Shown one piece after another: positions 11,901 to 24,014 of a stretch of 64,000 nucleotides of DNA (its first letter is position 1; every line of letters begins with the position of its first letter). Origin of the DNA: Hetaerina americana (taxonomy: Eukaryota; Arthropoda; Insecta; Odonata; Calopterygidae); the NCBI GenBank assembly GCA_022747635.1, contig JAKTNV010000024.1:2914001-2978000 (forward strand), in the 5' to 3' direction. The notes under the pieces are model-generated. The model was not told the origin of the DNA. It worked only from the letters and a program-made list of their open reading frames with translations, and searched no databases. Both the position numbers and the translations under genes were made by a program.

Positions 11901-14900
11901 TGTCCATAACTGTGAGCATATTGCAGGAAAAAGACAATTATATTTAATATCTTGTAATACATTTGAAACGTTCAATTTTGTTATTAGTACTTCTAAAATT
12001 TGAAACCTTAGTTTTCATGTAAAAATTTAATGGTATTTGTTACCTGTAAAATGTATACATTTTGGGATGCTATCAGAGAGAATATAGTTTTTAGCGTTCA
12101 ACATACATGAGAAATTATCTCATACATAAATTATAAAAATGATAACTTAGGGGATAAAGTAATTTTAAATTGATGCTGATATTTAATTTGAAGTAGATAG
12201 TGATTTTAAAATATATTTTAGACATAGCTTTAAGATATCTGTTTATTCTGGACTTATTTATATTAATTGTGGAATATTTGTTAATTTTAATTTTTTTTTC
12301 AATTTTTTTTATTTTAGGAATTAATTTAATATTTAAATACGGATCTGCACGCTGTACTTTTTGCACTGTATTAATACTCTTTAGTTTGAATAAATTCCAT
12401 AGCCACAAGCTTCTCATGGATCCGTGTCTGTCATTGCGTTCTTTTATTGCTTACATTGAATTTATACACATTCACATAGTAAACTAATGGAGTATGTATA
12501 CAGTGACAAGTACAGAGAGAAGATGGCACGGGGAGGATGACTAGGGTAGAATTCTGATTTACTCTGAACTCATAATACAAGATTGGTGCTAGTGTGCTAG
12601 AGAGAAAGATCATATTTTTTTATTTTCTTAATGTATAGTGTAAACCAAACATTTCAAATTGCAACGATAGGCGTGAATTTAATACTGCGGTAAAACTAAG
12701 GAAAAATGTAACCCCAAGCATTAAAGTAACAATGCTATGTAAAAAAAAGTTTGCACAATAAATGATGCTAGCAAAAAATACTAGCTCCAAGCAGAGCACT
12801 CCACGTGTACACCGGAGAATGAGAAACTTCGGAAAATGATATTTTGTAAATAAATCGATAATTTTAGCCTCATTGATGGTGAGGTAATTTCTTACCTGCT
12901 AACCCAGAGGTCCTGGATTCCATTCAAGCCTTGGTGAATTTGCCTCCATTTAGGTTATGGTAGTTTGTGATTGCCCTTGCTGTCTTTATTCCAATGTACA
13001 GATTCATATTTGCCAATATGGAATTTTTTTAAATAAAAAAGTAATAATAATCAAAGATTGGATTGAAAATATGAATGGCTGAGCACGAATTTTCCACACG
13101 GAACTAATAAGCTTAAAGCACTCATATGATGCCTAAATGAGTATGAAGATCCATTCTCATGTTCGTCAACGTCATTTTTTGGCAATGGAGAAATTGGAAT
13201 TTCTGAATCAACCGTTTTGTTTAGTAGAGCACATAAAACAATCATCCCAGATGAAAGATTCGATTACCGATTAATTTCATTGTTATTAATCGAATTTCTC
13301 GACTTGACCACCCATTATCAAAGCTTCCAAAGTCTCGTGGATATAGAAAGGGTCTCATGTTTAATTTCAATTGTCAAACAGTAGTCGGTCTGGCTCTTTT
13401 CTTTATAAGCAATCATTTAAATTTATATTCAAATGCAACGATAAAATATCTTTAGCTCATAACTTTCATGAACTATTACTTACTAAATATTTTGTGAGAT
13501 GTAAACTTACATTCAATCTCTCTGTGAAACTTTTACCCTGTTGAAATCGGTTGTTTATGTATTTTAGGAAACATAATCATTCAAAACGAGCATTTTTGAT
13601 TAGGGCACGTGGCGCGTCGTCCAGCGTGAGCCAGCGTAATTGGCGAACAATGCAAGTAATATAGCTAATAAACATTCAAGGAATAAATAATAATAATTTA
13701 CAGTTTCGTAACACCCGGGATCTATTATTACTAACGGCGTAAATTTACACGTTCATCATCATTATAAAGAGCATTACTTCAGACCTACGAGTATGATATC
13801 GAATTCGTAGAAAATCTTCTCACTAGTCCGTGATCACGATGCCCAACGCTGTCGAATAACAACTCAATTTCAGCAGCTCAGAACAAGTATTCCTTTGCAA
13901 TATTTACCTCGTGGGAATGCTCTCATGAGCGGCCTAAAATCCGTGCGATAGAATAAGCCTTATGAATTCAGATGGCCGTAGATAATTCATCTCAGGCTTC
14001 AGAATCTCTTAAGTGCATGTGGCCATCAAAAAAAATCTAGGTTAATATCCCGAAAAAAAAACACCTCGTGGGTTTCAGGCTCTTTACTACACCGACATCA
14101 CGACGGCTTCCCCCTTCCCTTTCAGTAATAACCATGGTTAACCCGATGTTACGAAAAAACGAGAGAGCTCTGAATGGAAATTAAATAAAGGGGGGAGGGC
14201 AGATGGGAGAAATCCCGCCGCTTTTGCGCAGCAAATTGCTCCCCGTAGAATCAGATGCCGACGATCGATCCTGGCACAGCATCATGGGATGACGGCTCCC
14301 TTTCCCTCTGCTGTTTCCCATGGATGTCCCTCTTTCTCCATCTCTCTACTCTGTTTATATTGCCCCATCCCAGCTTCAACCGATGACGGCCATGATGAAG
14401 CAGAATTATACAACAGTAATAATGCCTTGCTAGCCACCACGGGGCTGATGCCAGGGGAACGACAACTTCAATTATGTGAATTCAACGGGAATACCATCAG
14501 ATCGGGAATATGTGTCCGTAATAGCGATTTTGAATTTATATTAGTTCTTTTATTAATTCTGTTGTGGTTTGTTGTTTCCGTTGTGATCGCGAACTGAGCG
14601 AGGGAAGAAAAATGGTCTTAATCCATCCGTGCCAGGTTCTGTTTCTCTTATTTTCTCCGGGTGGCCTGAAGGAACTGTATAGTATGGGGCCTTGACAATT
14701 CCCTCATAGTCAAAGTACATCGCGTGTCTCAACTAATTTCCTTCGGATAAATAAGCGAATCTCACTCTTTCCCTTTCGATTTTAGCAGAATAGTACTTGT
14801 TCTCCTAGACTTTCCACCAACTCCGTCACGCGTGCTTTCAATCGTTACAATGGTTTCACGAATACAGATATTCTTCTTCTGATTTTATCTATTTCATGAT

Positions 14901-14931
14901 CTTACTGGACCATCCTAAATCCTTCTGCATA
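8917..14931. other. Long non-coding stretch
   Basis: No gene was recognised. Small items seen: a short hairpin with arms gattccac.cacac / gtgtgtggaat near 9513-9541; a purine-biased, slightly GC-richer block at about 10320-10450; and a weak tRNA-like patch at 12880-12940, listed among the rejected items. A patch at 14190-14480 is GC-richer and holds a 102-codon frame (14289-14597) with a hydrophobic C-terminus but no family match. Confidence 0.5.
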
Positions 14932-15831
14932 CATGGTATGGATAAAAAGTTACGGGATCAAATTTTTTCCTAGCGTGACTCTACGTTGCAGCGCGCTCGC
15001 ACCGCGCAGGCTCGGTATTGGGGGGTCTAACCGTCAACACGCGCCAAGCGCCAATAGCATTCGATGATTCGTTTAGCCTAAATCGGGTTTTAGTGGACCC
15101 CTGACGAGTGCCTCCATGCAAGCGGAAAACACATAGAATGATTGAACAGCGGTAAGCCATGAAATTTTGTGCTGGAATGGGGAAATCGGGTCTGCAGGCG
15201 TTGGGCATGATTCGCTTTGTGTTAAAATGTGAAAGCATGCCAGAAACTGCAGTTTTAAGTGGCACAAGATCTTCAAAGGTGGCCGAGAGATTGTGGATGA
15301 CGAGCCCCGCGCTGGATAGCCGTCGACATCAAGAACCGACGACAACGTGCAACGTGTGCGTGAACTGCTGAATCCAGACCGTCGGTTAAGTGTGCGCATG
15401 ACTGCAGATCGTGTTGGCATTGATAAAATGGCGTTGCACACCATTATCACTGTAAATTTGGAGATACGAAATATCTGCGCCAAAATCGTCCCGGAGTTCT
15501 TGACCAACGACCAAATGCGGCAAGAAAAAAAAAGAAAAACAGCATCGCGACGATTCCCCCAACACCCTTACAGTCCCAACTTGACACCAGCAGACTATTT
15601 GCAAAAGTAAAATCCTCACTCAAAGGACACCACCATGGGACCCTGAGGGCCATCAAAGAGGCTTGCACGCATACCCTAAATCACCTTCCGCATACTGGTC
15701 GTTAAAAAGTCGTTGGCAAAAGTGTGCGACCCACAAGGGATGTACTTTGAAGAATTTTGAGGCATTTAAGCAATATTTCACAGAAATCTATTTTTCCGAA
15801 ACTTTCCCCGATACCTTTTATACAAATCTTG
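14932..15831 (+). mobile_element. Internally deleted mariner (family A)
   Basis: The left end follows a TA at 14930-14931 and reads catggtatggataaaaagt. The right end, reverse-complemented, reads caagatttgtataaaagg, so the termini are diverged inverted repeats. The right flanking TA has decayed to TT. Between them is a decayed transposase: an N-terminal helix-turn-helix region (EQR.AMKFCAGMGKSG, near 15150), then the DRRLSVRM/ADRVGI segment (near 15380), then IRNICAKIVPEFLTNDQ (near 15470). At about 15550 the sequence jumps straight to HPYSPNLTPADY (near 15580), which is just before and at the third catalytic Asp. The part carrying the first two catalytic Asp residues is missing. At about 900 bp it is some 400 bp shorter than a full mariner. 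Confidence 0.85.
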
Positions 15832-18066
15832 TTTGCCAAAGGTGGTCTGACCAAAGGAAAATAGTGCCTTCCCTTCACCTTTTTGCTTTTAACCACAGCC
15901 ATCGAATTCTGACACTCTGGGACACCCAAACAGAAGGAACAATTACTTGTTTCTCTATATCGGTACCTAGAAAGTGGGTTGAGTAATTAAACGGCATGAA
16001 TGTGGGCAGGTGATTGCAGCATTTAGTATTGTGCGTGTAACAATGAAATGAAGTGTTAAAAGCAGGAAAATACAGGGCAAACGTGGTATATGGTCGAAGT
16101 GATAAGTTCAACTTCTGGAACTACGAACCGGTACGTAATTTTCCAGTGTTTCGATGAAAGAGTATGTTACAACCATTTCAATGGCTTCAGAATTGGCTAA
16201 ACAAAAATAATAGTATTTGAACACATTTTAACTTGATCAACTACACAAAAGATTAGTTTTATGAAATATGATTAGTTTATCATAATATTTCGAAAAACCC
16301 CTCGCAATAGCGGCCTATTTAAAGTTGAAATTATTGTTAATCAAAAATTGAGTTTTCCCAGACATTGCCTCCTCGATAAAAGAAGAACCAAAAACTTCCT
16401 GGCACACGACTTTAACGGTTCTTAACCTGTCCTGTTTCAGTTTCCTTAACATGGATACTGGGAATTAGGTCCATATTTTAAACATATTTTGGGATAAATT
16501 CTTCAAAATATTCTTTGTTATGTGTGTTTTCCGCGCACTTAACTTTTTCTTTTAGTGGTCACTGACTGATCCTTATCAAGGCACCTTTATGTGAGCCCTA
16601 AGTACCCATTAATTTTTAAGGTAACAATAGTGAAATTTCATATTAGTAGCTAATGGAATCATATGAGGAGATCAGCGTGAAGACGTTCCCTGGGTCGAAG
16701 AAAATGAAGATTTACTGAGAATACCTTAGGGAAGCTCATGTATAAAATAATTTGGTTAAGCTTTGCTTTTCAATTAAATTAAAGTTTACAAATGAATTCA
16801 TATTGTATGTTCACTACAGTGTTGTATCATGACAGAATGTGGCGCAAATAAAACACTTTCTTGGTAAATATGTTCATTAATGGCATTAAAGTTCGTTAAA
16901 TTATTTTTCTGAACTTTGTGTGAAAACGATAATTGCCTGGCCAAATGTTTGTTTTCGTTGATAGATTTTGTGAGGAACGAAAGCTTAATTTTAGTTAATA
17001 CTTCCATAAAATATTTATATGAATATTTATGTGGCTCGATAAATGCATATTTAAAAATGTTATTATGGTGGGGAAAGGAGCAGATATTTTTGAGAACAGA
17101 AAATTACGTGAAATATATTTCAATATGAGAAAAATTTTAACCAATGTCAATCAATCACTCCATTTTAATTTTTTTCGTGTTGAATATGGTGTAAAAAAGG
17201 AATAGAATAAATATTCAAAAAAGACCTGCAATACCATCACCGTTTTAATTAAAACCAAGAAGGACGAAGCAAAAGACCTTTGACAAATTATGAGAAAAAA
17301 TAACTAAGGCAAGGGTATGTCGAAAAGGGTTGCACTTATTTCAGTAACATTTGATTAGTTTGCTAAAGGTAGTGATAGTTTTCGAAAAAGGGACGGAATT
17401 AAATTCTTGAGTCAGCAGAAGGCGTAGGAATCCAATGTTAAAGAATGCGTGGAAAATTACGTCGTAGACGGCCAAAGGAGAAGTAAAAAATACAAAGGAT
17501 AGCATTAAGGAATGGGGAAAGCAAGAGAACAGTGATACGAATGAAGTCGTAGTCATGGCTTTTATCTTGTCACTTTATACTAGTCACGATATCTCTGGAA
17601 ACCTTTACAAAAACAATACTTATTTCAAGGGTCTTCTATTACATCCTTTCCATTTTCACTCTTCGTTTTTCCGAACGCTCGTCGACTTAGCAACATATTT
17701 TCCAACATTTCTGAAAAAAAATCGGCAGTTTAGAAAGAGATTTAAATATGACTTCATATTTAATGTACCGTTGAATTCGTCCTAATACAATAAGAATAAA
17801 TATAACAGCACTTAAAGAAAATTAATTCGTAAAAACATAAATAAAAATCCAGAAGATGCAGACTTCTACAATATTTCACTGCAAAATCTGGGTATAAGCT
17901 AAGGTTATTCGTTTAGAGGCAAAATCTGATTTTTGCGGGTGTGGCATTCTAATTAACGACTGAATTAGTAAATAACTTGAGTAAGAATTTAAAACAATAA
18001 CGCATTAGATAAAGAACAACGGTTGAATCCTAGAAAGAGTGTGAAAAATCGTCAAATCGGAATTTT
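15832..18066. other. AT-rich non-coding stretch
   Basis: No gene, repeat family or RNA gene was recognised. Frames are short, and long A/T runs are common. Confidence 0.5.
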
Positions 18067-18435
18067 TCATCGATGAAAAGAGAATAAGTGTGGGTTTTCA
18101 TTATTTAAAGTAGAACAGTGCGTATTTCGGTGACAGTCTGATTGAACTGGAAGTTGTGATGAAAGAGTAAACTGTTTTAAAGGTGGATCCAACGCACTTG
18201 TCATAACTACATCTTCGTCATTACCAAGTAAATATGCCGTAGCTACAAGAGACATTAATCCATTCCCATCAGCCTTCGGGGAAATATACCAATCGAATTG
18301 TTCTCTACATCCATATTTAATTACGCTCGAGAACAATTGTCTTTCACATTCATTTGAAAGAGATTCACTCCATTTCATTACCGCACGGCTTAGGTTTTGG
18401 ATTCCATTTTCTGCCCTAACGTTCCGTGCCTTCAT
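18067..18435 (-). CDS. Possible exon or exon relic of an M1-family aminopeptidase (ERAP1_C-like)
   Basis: This open minus-strand segment has balanced amino-acid composition and no transposon motif. Residues near its start read ALMKWSESL-like, then LFSSVIKYGCREQFDWY, then LVATAYLLGNDEDVV. The spacing of a hydrophobic-Y/F-x-x-x-I-x-x-G-x(4)-W/F-D block followed by a leucine-rich helix and an x-D-x-x-hydrophobic end resembles the C-terminal helical repeat domain of M1 aminopeptidases. That domain follows the zinc catalytic part, which is not seen here. An AG lies upstream on the minus strand and a possible GT donor at 18224-18223. After residue 70 the similarity fades. It could be a single exon, a processed relic or a chance frame. 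No neighbouring exon was found. Confidence 0.28.
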   Translation of the reverse strand: MKARNVRAENGIQNLSRAVMKWSESLSNECERQLFSSVIKYGCREQFDWYISPKADGNGLMSLVATAYLLGNDEDVVMTSALDPPLKQFTLSSQLPVQSDCHRNTHCSTLNNENPHLFSFHR

Positions 18436-20565
18436 TTAACATTCATAAGGTTGTACTTAGAGACTTTTAGCATTAGTACACAATTATTTATGCATGGGTC
18501 ACCGAGATAATGGAATAGAGGTGAGATGAATTTAAGCTGTTTGAGTGTGCTAGGGTCCATAAGCATGGTCTATTACTTTTTAATTGAACGGATACCTGTG
18601 CAGACGATATTCGATTGTGTATTCAGATAATGTGTTAAGCCTAATTAATCTAATATTTTTAACCTTAGACAAATTATATGATCTATTAAAACGTTTTTTA
18701 GTTTATCTTTCTCGTTTGAATAAAGCCTGTGGGTACTGATACTCTCGATAGTGTCAAAAATATAGGGTTTCTATCCAAATACAAACAAGGGCTCCAATTC
18801 CGATTTCTAATAATTGCATAAGTTTTGAGTACTAAACCTTTTTTTCATTCGGAATCATATGTGACGATGGTTTTTTTCTAAGCGCTGATATAATTCTCGA
18901 TTTTAACGTATATTACACTTCAGAAAGCCAAAATAGAAAGCCTCGATTTTGGCTTGATAGGTAAAGGTCAACCTCACCTTACGCTTAATTAAGACCTACG
19001 TTAACACGCTCGGATAGCAGAGTATTAGGAGGCCTCCAATGTGATATTTGACCAAAATAATAATCCAGCTCTTTATGCAAACATAAATTCATGAAGCGGT
19101 AACTAATGACATGAGTTTTGCTCTCTCATCGCAGCCGCTAGCACCGGAATACTTGTACGATCACAAAGGGGATTTTCTTTTAAATGGAAACAAAGGAAGG
19201 TTTATATGAGGTGGTGCGGAATATAACTGGGTCATTTGAAATACAGAACCGTCAAAAAGTCATCCGTAATGGTAATATGTTTGATGAATTGATACGAATG
19301 AAAATTATATAATTCGGGTGGAGAAAAAATAGAGAAGACATTCCAAATCACTCGCTCAGTATTTTTAATATCACCATTTGAAAGGAACAATTATCCGTAA
19401 TCATATTTCAACGTATTTCAATTAAGTAAATACACTTGTTATGTGATTGGATTGCGGGATAATTTTCATTTTAGGTAATACCTATATAATTACGAAATGA
19501 TGGCCCTCTGAGTGATCCATATTCACTTTAAAATGCCAGTCTCGGTGTTTAAATGAAAAATCCCATGCACGTCGCTCAGATCTTTCTGTTTCCCTCGCAA
19601 TAGACCTGTTTTTTCTTAAACTCACGTAACTTCAACCGTCACGGTACCTTGTCAGAAGTTATGTTTTCCTCTAGACTCCTTCGGTGAAAGCATCACCCTC
19701 CTTCGAACATGAATTAATACCTAATTTGGGTAGGATAGGATTATGTAATATAATCGCCGGCTTATCCTAATGCTGCAGAAACATATTACTCTGATGACAT
19801 TGTGATTGCAATGCGATGGAAAATTTATTTTCATATTGTGTTCACTTGCAATTGATTACTTTAACACGATAGGGGTTAGTATTTCGTGGTATTAATACAC
19901 TATTATTTGGCTGATTTACCCTAGATAAGCCTAATATGCATTTAGCTTCCAAATAGATCCTTATTTGATTCGAGACCGAAACATTAAGAAACATACCTTC
20001 TGGCATTTTGAGCAAAAAAGAAATAATTATATAACGGGATGATATGAATGACTTTACTTGATGAAAATTTCAATTTTAATCATCATTTATAAAACGCAAA
20101 TAATGAACTCAGATCTTTCGTTTCGCTACATTCAGAGAACATAGTAGCAAGTATCCAAGATATATCAGCAGATTTACCATGAACTATTTCAGAGCCATTC
20201 AGTGGTACATGGCATTAGTGTATGAGGTTCATATGGAATAAAAAATATATTATGGATCAATGCAAACCAGAAAATGATATTCAAATGATTAATTTTTTTC
20301 AAAACAATGCAAATCAAGGGACTTCGGTTGAGATATATTTCAGAGTAAAATGTTCTTCCAATTGCAGTATTTCTTGTTCTATTCCAGTATGCTATAATTA
20401 CTGAGAACTAGTTGAGTCATAAATACAGAAAGTAAAGTGTGCAAAATAATGAAATAATAAATATGATAAACCAACATTTGATACCCTGATGGGTTTTAGG
20501 TACTTTAGTGTTCTTGCCCCATAATAATTGAACTATTTGAGCAATGATTAGATCACCTCAAATTT
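18436..20565. other. AT-rich non-coding stretch
   Basis: No gene or mobile element was recognised. The sequence looks unique and stop-rich. Confidence 0.5.
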
Positions 20566-20668
20566 ATGGGCAACGCAATAAATGAACGCACTTTGCAGCT
20601 TCCACATAATATTTATTTGGCACGACCATGGCTTCGTTGCTCATCAAAACATCCCTTGACTCAAAACA
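20566..20668 (-). other. Possible Penelope-like terminal-repeat relic with a hammerhead-like core
   Basis: On the minus strand, 20647 to 20631 reads tTGATGAGcaaCGAAgC. This matches the hammerhead core CUGAUGAG-loop-CGAAAC except for two substitutions. It is followed by aataaatattatgtggaag, which resembles the flank of the inverted repeat at 24015-24152 (aataaag..catgtggaat). A Penelope-type reverse-transcriptase fragment begins about 1 kb away, across the mariner. Assignment to that element is inference. Confidence 0.35.
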
Positions 20669-20670
20669 TA

Positions 20671-21583
20671 CAGGGTCCGGACAATAAGTATCGTGACTGG
20701 TTCGCTGTAGCCTCAACGGAGCGGAGTATGGGGTACCGACCGGTCGACTCGGTAGAGAGGTCCCCCACCGCTCAGGCGCACTTTAGTTCACTCACCTCCG
20801 GGTATGCGTTGAGACAGGCGGTGGAACTTTGTATCGTGTGATTGTTTGTGGAGTCGTCATGCCAGCATGGAGAGCACCGTCGAGCAACGCTACGCTGTGA
20901 GGTTTTGCGTTAAACTCGGGAAGTCCGCGTCGGAGGCCCTTGAAATCATTAAGCAGGCTTATGGGGATGATGCCATACAAGAGTTTTTGAGTGGCACAAA
21001 ATGTTTAAGGAAGCCCGGGAGCTCGTCGAAGATGAGCACCGCGTCGGACGCCCGACGACCGCTCAAACCGATGCTCAGGTGACCAAAGTGAAAAATGTTT
21101 TGGACTCTGACAGGCGTTTAACCATCACCATTATCAGTGAGTAGACCGGCCTTTCAGTCGGAACCGTCTACACCATTGTAAAAGAGGATCTTGTGATGAG
21201 GAAAGTGTGCGCGAAGCTGGTGCCGAAAGTCTTGAGCGAGGAACAAAAACTGTCGCGGGTGGGAATTTCGCAAGAAATTTTGAACTGCGTCCAGGAAGAT
21301 GAAGATTTTCTCGACAACGTCATTAACTCAAAGGTTAGTTCAAAAGGAGCTCAAAGGATATCGGTTCGACTCCATCTAGGCGGTTTAAGCGGCGACGACA
21401 GAGGCTCTCAACAATATTCCGGAAACCGACTTCCAGCGGGCTTTTGACGAGTGGCAGACGCGCCGAACTAAGCGTACCGATGCAGGAGGAATCCATTTTG
21501 AAGATTATTAAGTAATTGCAATGATAACTTCAATAAATTTTGTTTTTTTGGAACCAGTCCCGATACTTATTGTACGGTCCCTG
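20671..21583 (+). mobile_element. Internally deleted mariner (family B) with intact termini
   Basis: TA duplications flank it at 20669-20670 and 21584-21585. The termini are excellent inverted repeats: cagggtccggacaataag on the left and, reverse-complemented, cagggaccgtacaataag on the right, extending through gactggttc on both sides. The remnant transposase starts at ATG 20867 (MESTVEQRYAVRFCVKLGKS), continues through MMRKVCAKLVPKVLSEEQK (near 21195) and reaches LDNVIN (near 21320). There it jumps to the C-terminus (RAFDEWQTRRTKRTD near 21450, TAA about 21511). The whole catalytic core is deleted. At 913 bp it is a non-autonomous derivative whose ends look mobilisable. Confidence 0.93.
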
Positions 21584-21585
21584 TA

Positions 21586-22190
21586 CTCCATTGGATGCTA
21601 CATCGACGACTTGTTTTGTGTGTGGTCTGGCACATCAAGACAACCAGAGGGTATCCTAACAGTGCTAAATTCACTTATCATGAGTATTCGATTTTCAATC
21701 GAAATAGAGAACGAAGTTTCTCGATCTAGAAATTAAAACTCACAACCATTGCTATCGCAATTTACAGGAAGCAGTGACACTCCGACATCATTATAAATGA
21801 ACGCTCTTTGTATAATTACCACCAGAAAACAGCGGCCCTCCGTTCAATGGTGCACCGACTGTGCCACATCCCAATATCAGAAGCCAACACCAAAAAAAGA
21901 TCCTAATGATCAAACAGATAGCGGCCAACATCGGGTACTCTAAAGAATTAGTGGACACAGTATACAAGAGAAAAATTACCCAAATTGCATGGAAAGAGAC
22001 GTGCTCTGCCTCCAGTGCGCATCGCAACGGATGAAAATGGCGCAGAATCCCTTTCCTCGGGAACATATCCCTGAAAATACAACGGCTACTCCCCAAGGAA
22101 GAAGTGAGGGAGGCTTCCTACGCCGGAAGGTTATTAAAAAAATTTACTCGGATCCTCACGCCCAAGTGACCTAGTGTGTGTTCCCTATCC
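21586..22190 (+). mobile_element. Penelope-like element fragment (C-terminal part of reverse transcriptase)
   Basis: Immediately right of the mariner's TA, the + strand reads YIDDLFCVW (about 21600), the catalytic motif C of Penelope-type reverse transcriptases. It is followed by IEIENEVS/FLDLEI-like sequence (about 21700), the frame-shifted equivalent of YRK...DI (about 21770), AALRSMVHRLCHIPIS (about 21835) and IKQIAANIGYSKELVD (about 21910). This order (YIDD, FLDL.I, YRK, FR/LRSMVHRL, I..IA..NGY) is diagnostic of Penelope-like elements. The 5' reverse-transcriptase half and a GIY-YIG endonuclease were not found. Several frameshifts make it a pseudogene. Confidence 0.85.
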
Positions 22191-22749
22191 TACCCCTTAC
22201 TAGTAACTTTGTTTTATTCGCCCACGCCTTTACAACCTAGTGCCAATCAAGTCTACGGTATCGGCCATCCCGTTTTCATCGTCAGTGGTTGATTTTCGCC
22301 GAGTTAATTATTTCAATCAAAACTCGGTCAAAAAGGCTTAAACAGGAGAACCTTAAAAAAACCACTCATGATTGAATGATAAAATTATGATGTAATGCGT
22401 AATTCAACTTAAGGAGAATATTTTTACCCTCCATGTACAACAATGCATACATGCATATCGTTATCAACATACATACCGGTACGTATCAATAAATATGTAT
22501 ATTCTCAAGAGTTTTGAAAGATGTAGATGGAAAAATATACGTAGTTTATGAAGAATGAACACTGTTAGGGGAAGAAGGTGAAAAGACGCCGATTCAGAAC
22601 GGTAAACATGTTTTGGAATGAAACTTTATGGTCCACAAAAATTACCAATGTCCCATTTCATTTACATGATATCCTGCATTGTGATTTTTCATGGTTAAAA
22701 TTAATGAAATATTTGAGTACAGATTTATGATAATATCCATAAGATTTAC
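22191..22749. other. Non-coding stretch
   Basis: The 3' flank of the Penelope-like fragment passes into AT-rich sequence. Nothing further was recognised. Confidence 0.5.
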
Positions 22750-23810
22750 AAATTTGTCAGTTTTATCAATGCCATCGATTGTTGGTTGAAATACTGCATA
22801 CGGAACCGCGAAAGAGAACGAGAACCCGACCTAGATTGGTTGCAATAAAGTAGGGGCCACTGCACCGTAATGACAATCCAGCTGGCAGGAGCCTCACCGC
22901 GCGGCACAATCGAGACTCCGAACAGGGAACGGAGACGATTACTATCCGATCCGCCGCGAGAAAAGTTTGCGTCCCGATCATTGGTCATCGCGGCCTTAGA
23001 AAAAGATGACCGACGGATGGCCAAACCACAGACACCTCCCGTCGAACGCCGGGAGGGCAATCCACCCCCTCCCCAACCCTCCCGCTCAACGTATCGATTT
23101 TGCATTTCGCGGAAGAGCCAGCTTTCTCTGGGGAATTCGAGCCGACGAAATCAAAGTGGAAAGCAGAGGCTGTCGAGGGAGAGATAGGATTTGGTGAAAA
23201 AAAAGGTGCACCCTCCCTCCAATCCCAAAGTAATCACAAATCCGTGATAACGCTCATCGCGCTCCTTTCTTTCTCCCTACGGGAGGGAAGCGGGAGGGTG
23301 GCCGGGTTCCGCGAAATGGAATGCAGGGGATGGTATTAGTTCGATGGAAAGAAAAAATTCTTGATTCGGGTGAAGAAAACGAGCCCCCACCCTCTTTCCA
23401 TTCAGGAAAACTAGCGGACGAGGAATAGGGTGAATGTACAAGCATTTGGAGGGCGAATGTTCTCGGAGAAAGAATGGCGTCATTAGAGTTTGTTGGGGAG
23501 CGGTGTTGCAAAATTGGGGGTGGTCATTCGGAGAGCACTCCATTTCCGAAAGAGCGAGGGAGGAGATTTTTCGATGAATACAGAAGTCCCTCCGGAAGAC
23601 TTTGGAATGGAGAAATTTTCAAGGTCAGGGAATCTTACAAAAGAGAATATTTTCCTCATTTTTGAACGGAGCGATTTTCTTTCTTTGTTGTGGTGCGATA
23701 AACAACCATCTTGGTAGAGTGAGGGGTGATGCTCCCCGGGCAAGGAAGAAGAGGAAACGGCCAATCATTAGTTATTATTGTGTTGAGTTACATTTGCGGG
23801 GCGCAATATC
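22750..23810. other. GC- and CpG-richer block
   Basis: Compared with the AT-rich surroundings this block is visibly richer in G+C, with many CG dinucleotides at 22860-23100 (for example ccgcgcgg, ccgccgcgag, catcgcggcc). It has several overlapping open frames on both strands, a sign of low stop frequency from composition. Possible exon or promoter sequence, but no protein family could be recognised and no frame is supported. Confidence 0.4.
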
Positions 23811-24014
23811 AATCAGAGTCACGTAGAAGTCGTAATATCAGAATCTAAGAATCAGAACGGCAAGGGTAGAGATAAAGGTTGCATCAGAACTCCTACACTG
23901 CTACGTATTTCTATCACCGTTGATACGGTTTTACTTTCCACCCGACTCTTCACAACGGTTGATGTGCGCTATAAGGCTAATTCACTCAATGCGGTGATAG
24001 CAATGTCTAAAATA

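Noticed and set aside
12880..12940. tRNA- or SINE-like patch (gaggtcctggattccattc)
   Set aside because: The B box matches only loosely and no convincing A box or target duplication was found.
14289..14597. 102-codon + frame with a hydrophobic end
   Set aside because: The hydrophobic C-terminus alone is weak evidence; no family resemblance, and chance frames of this length are common here.
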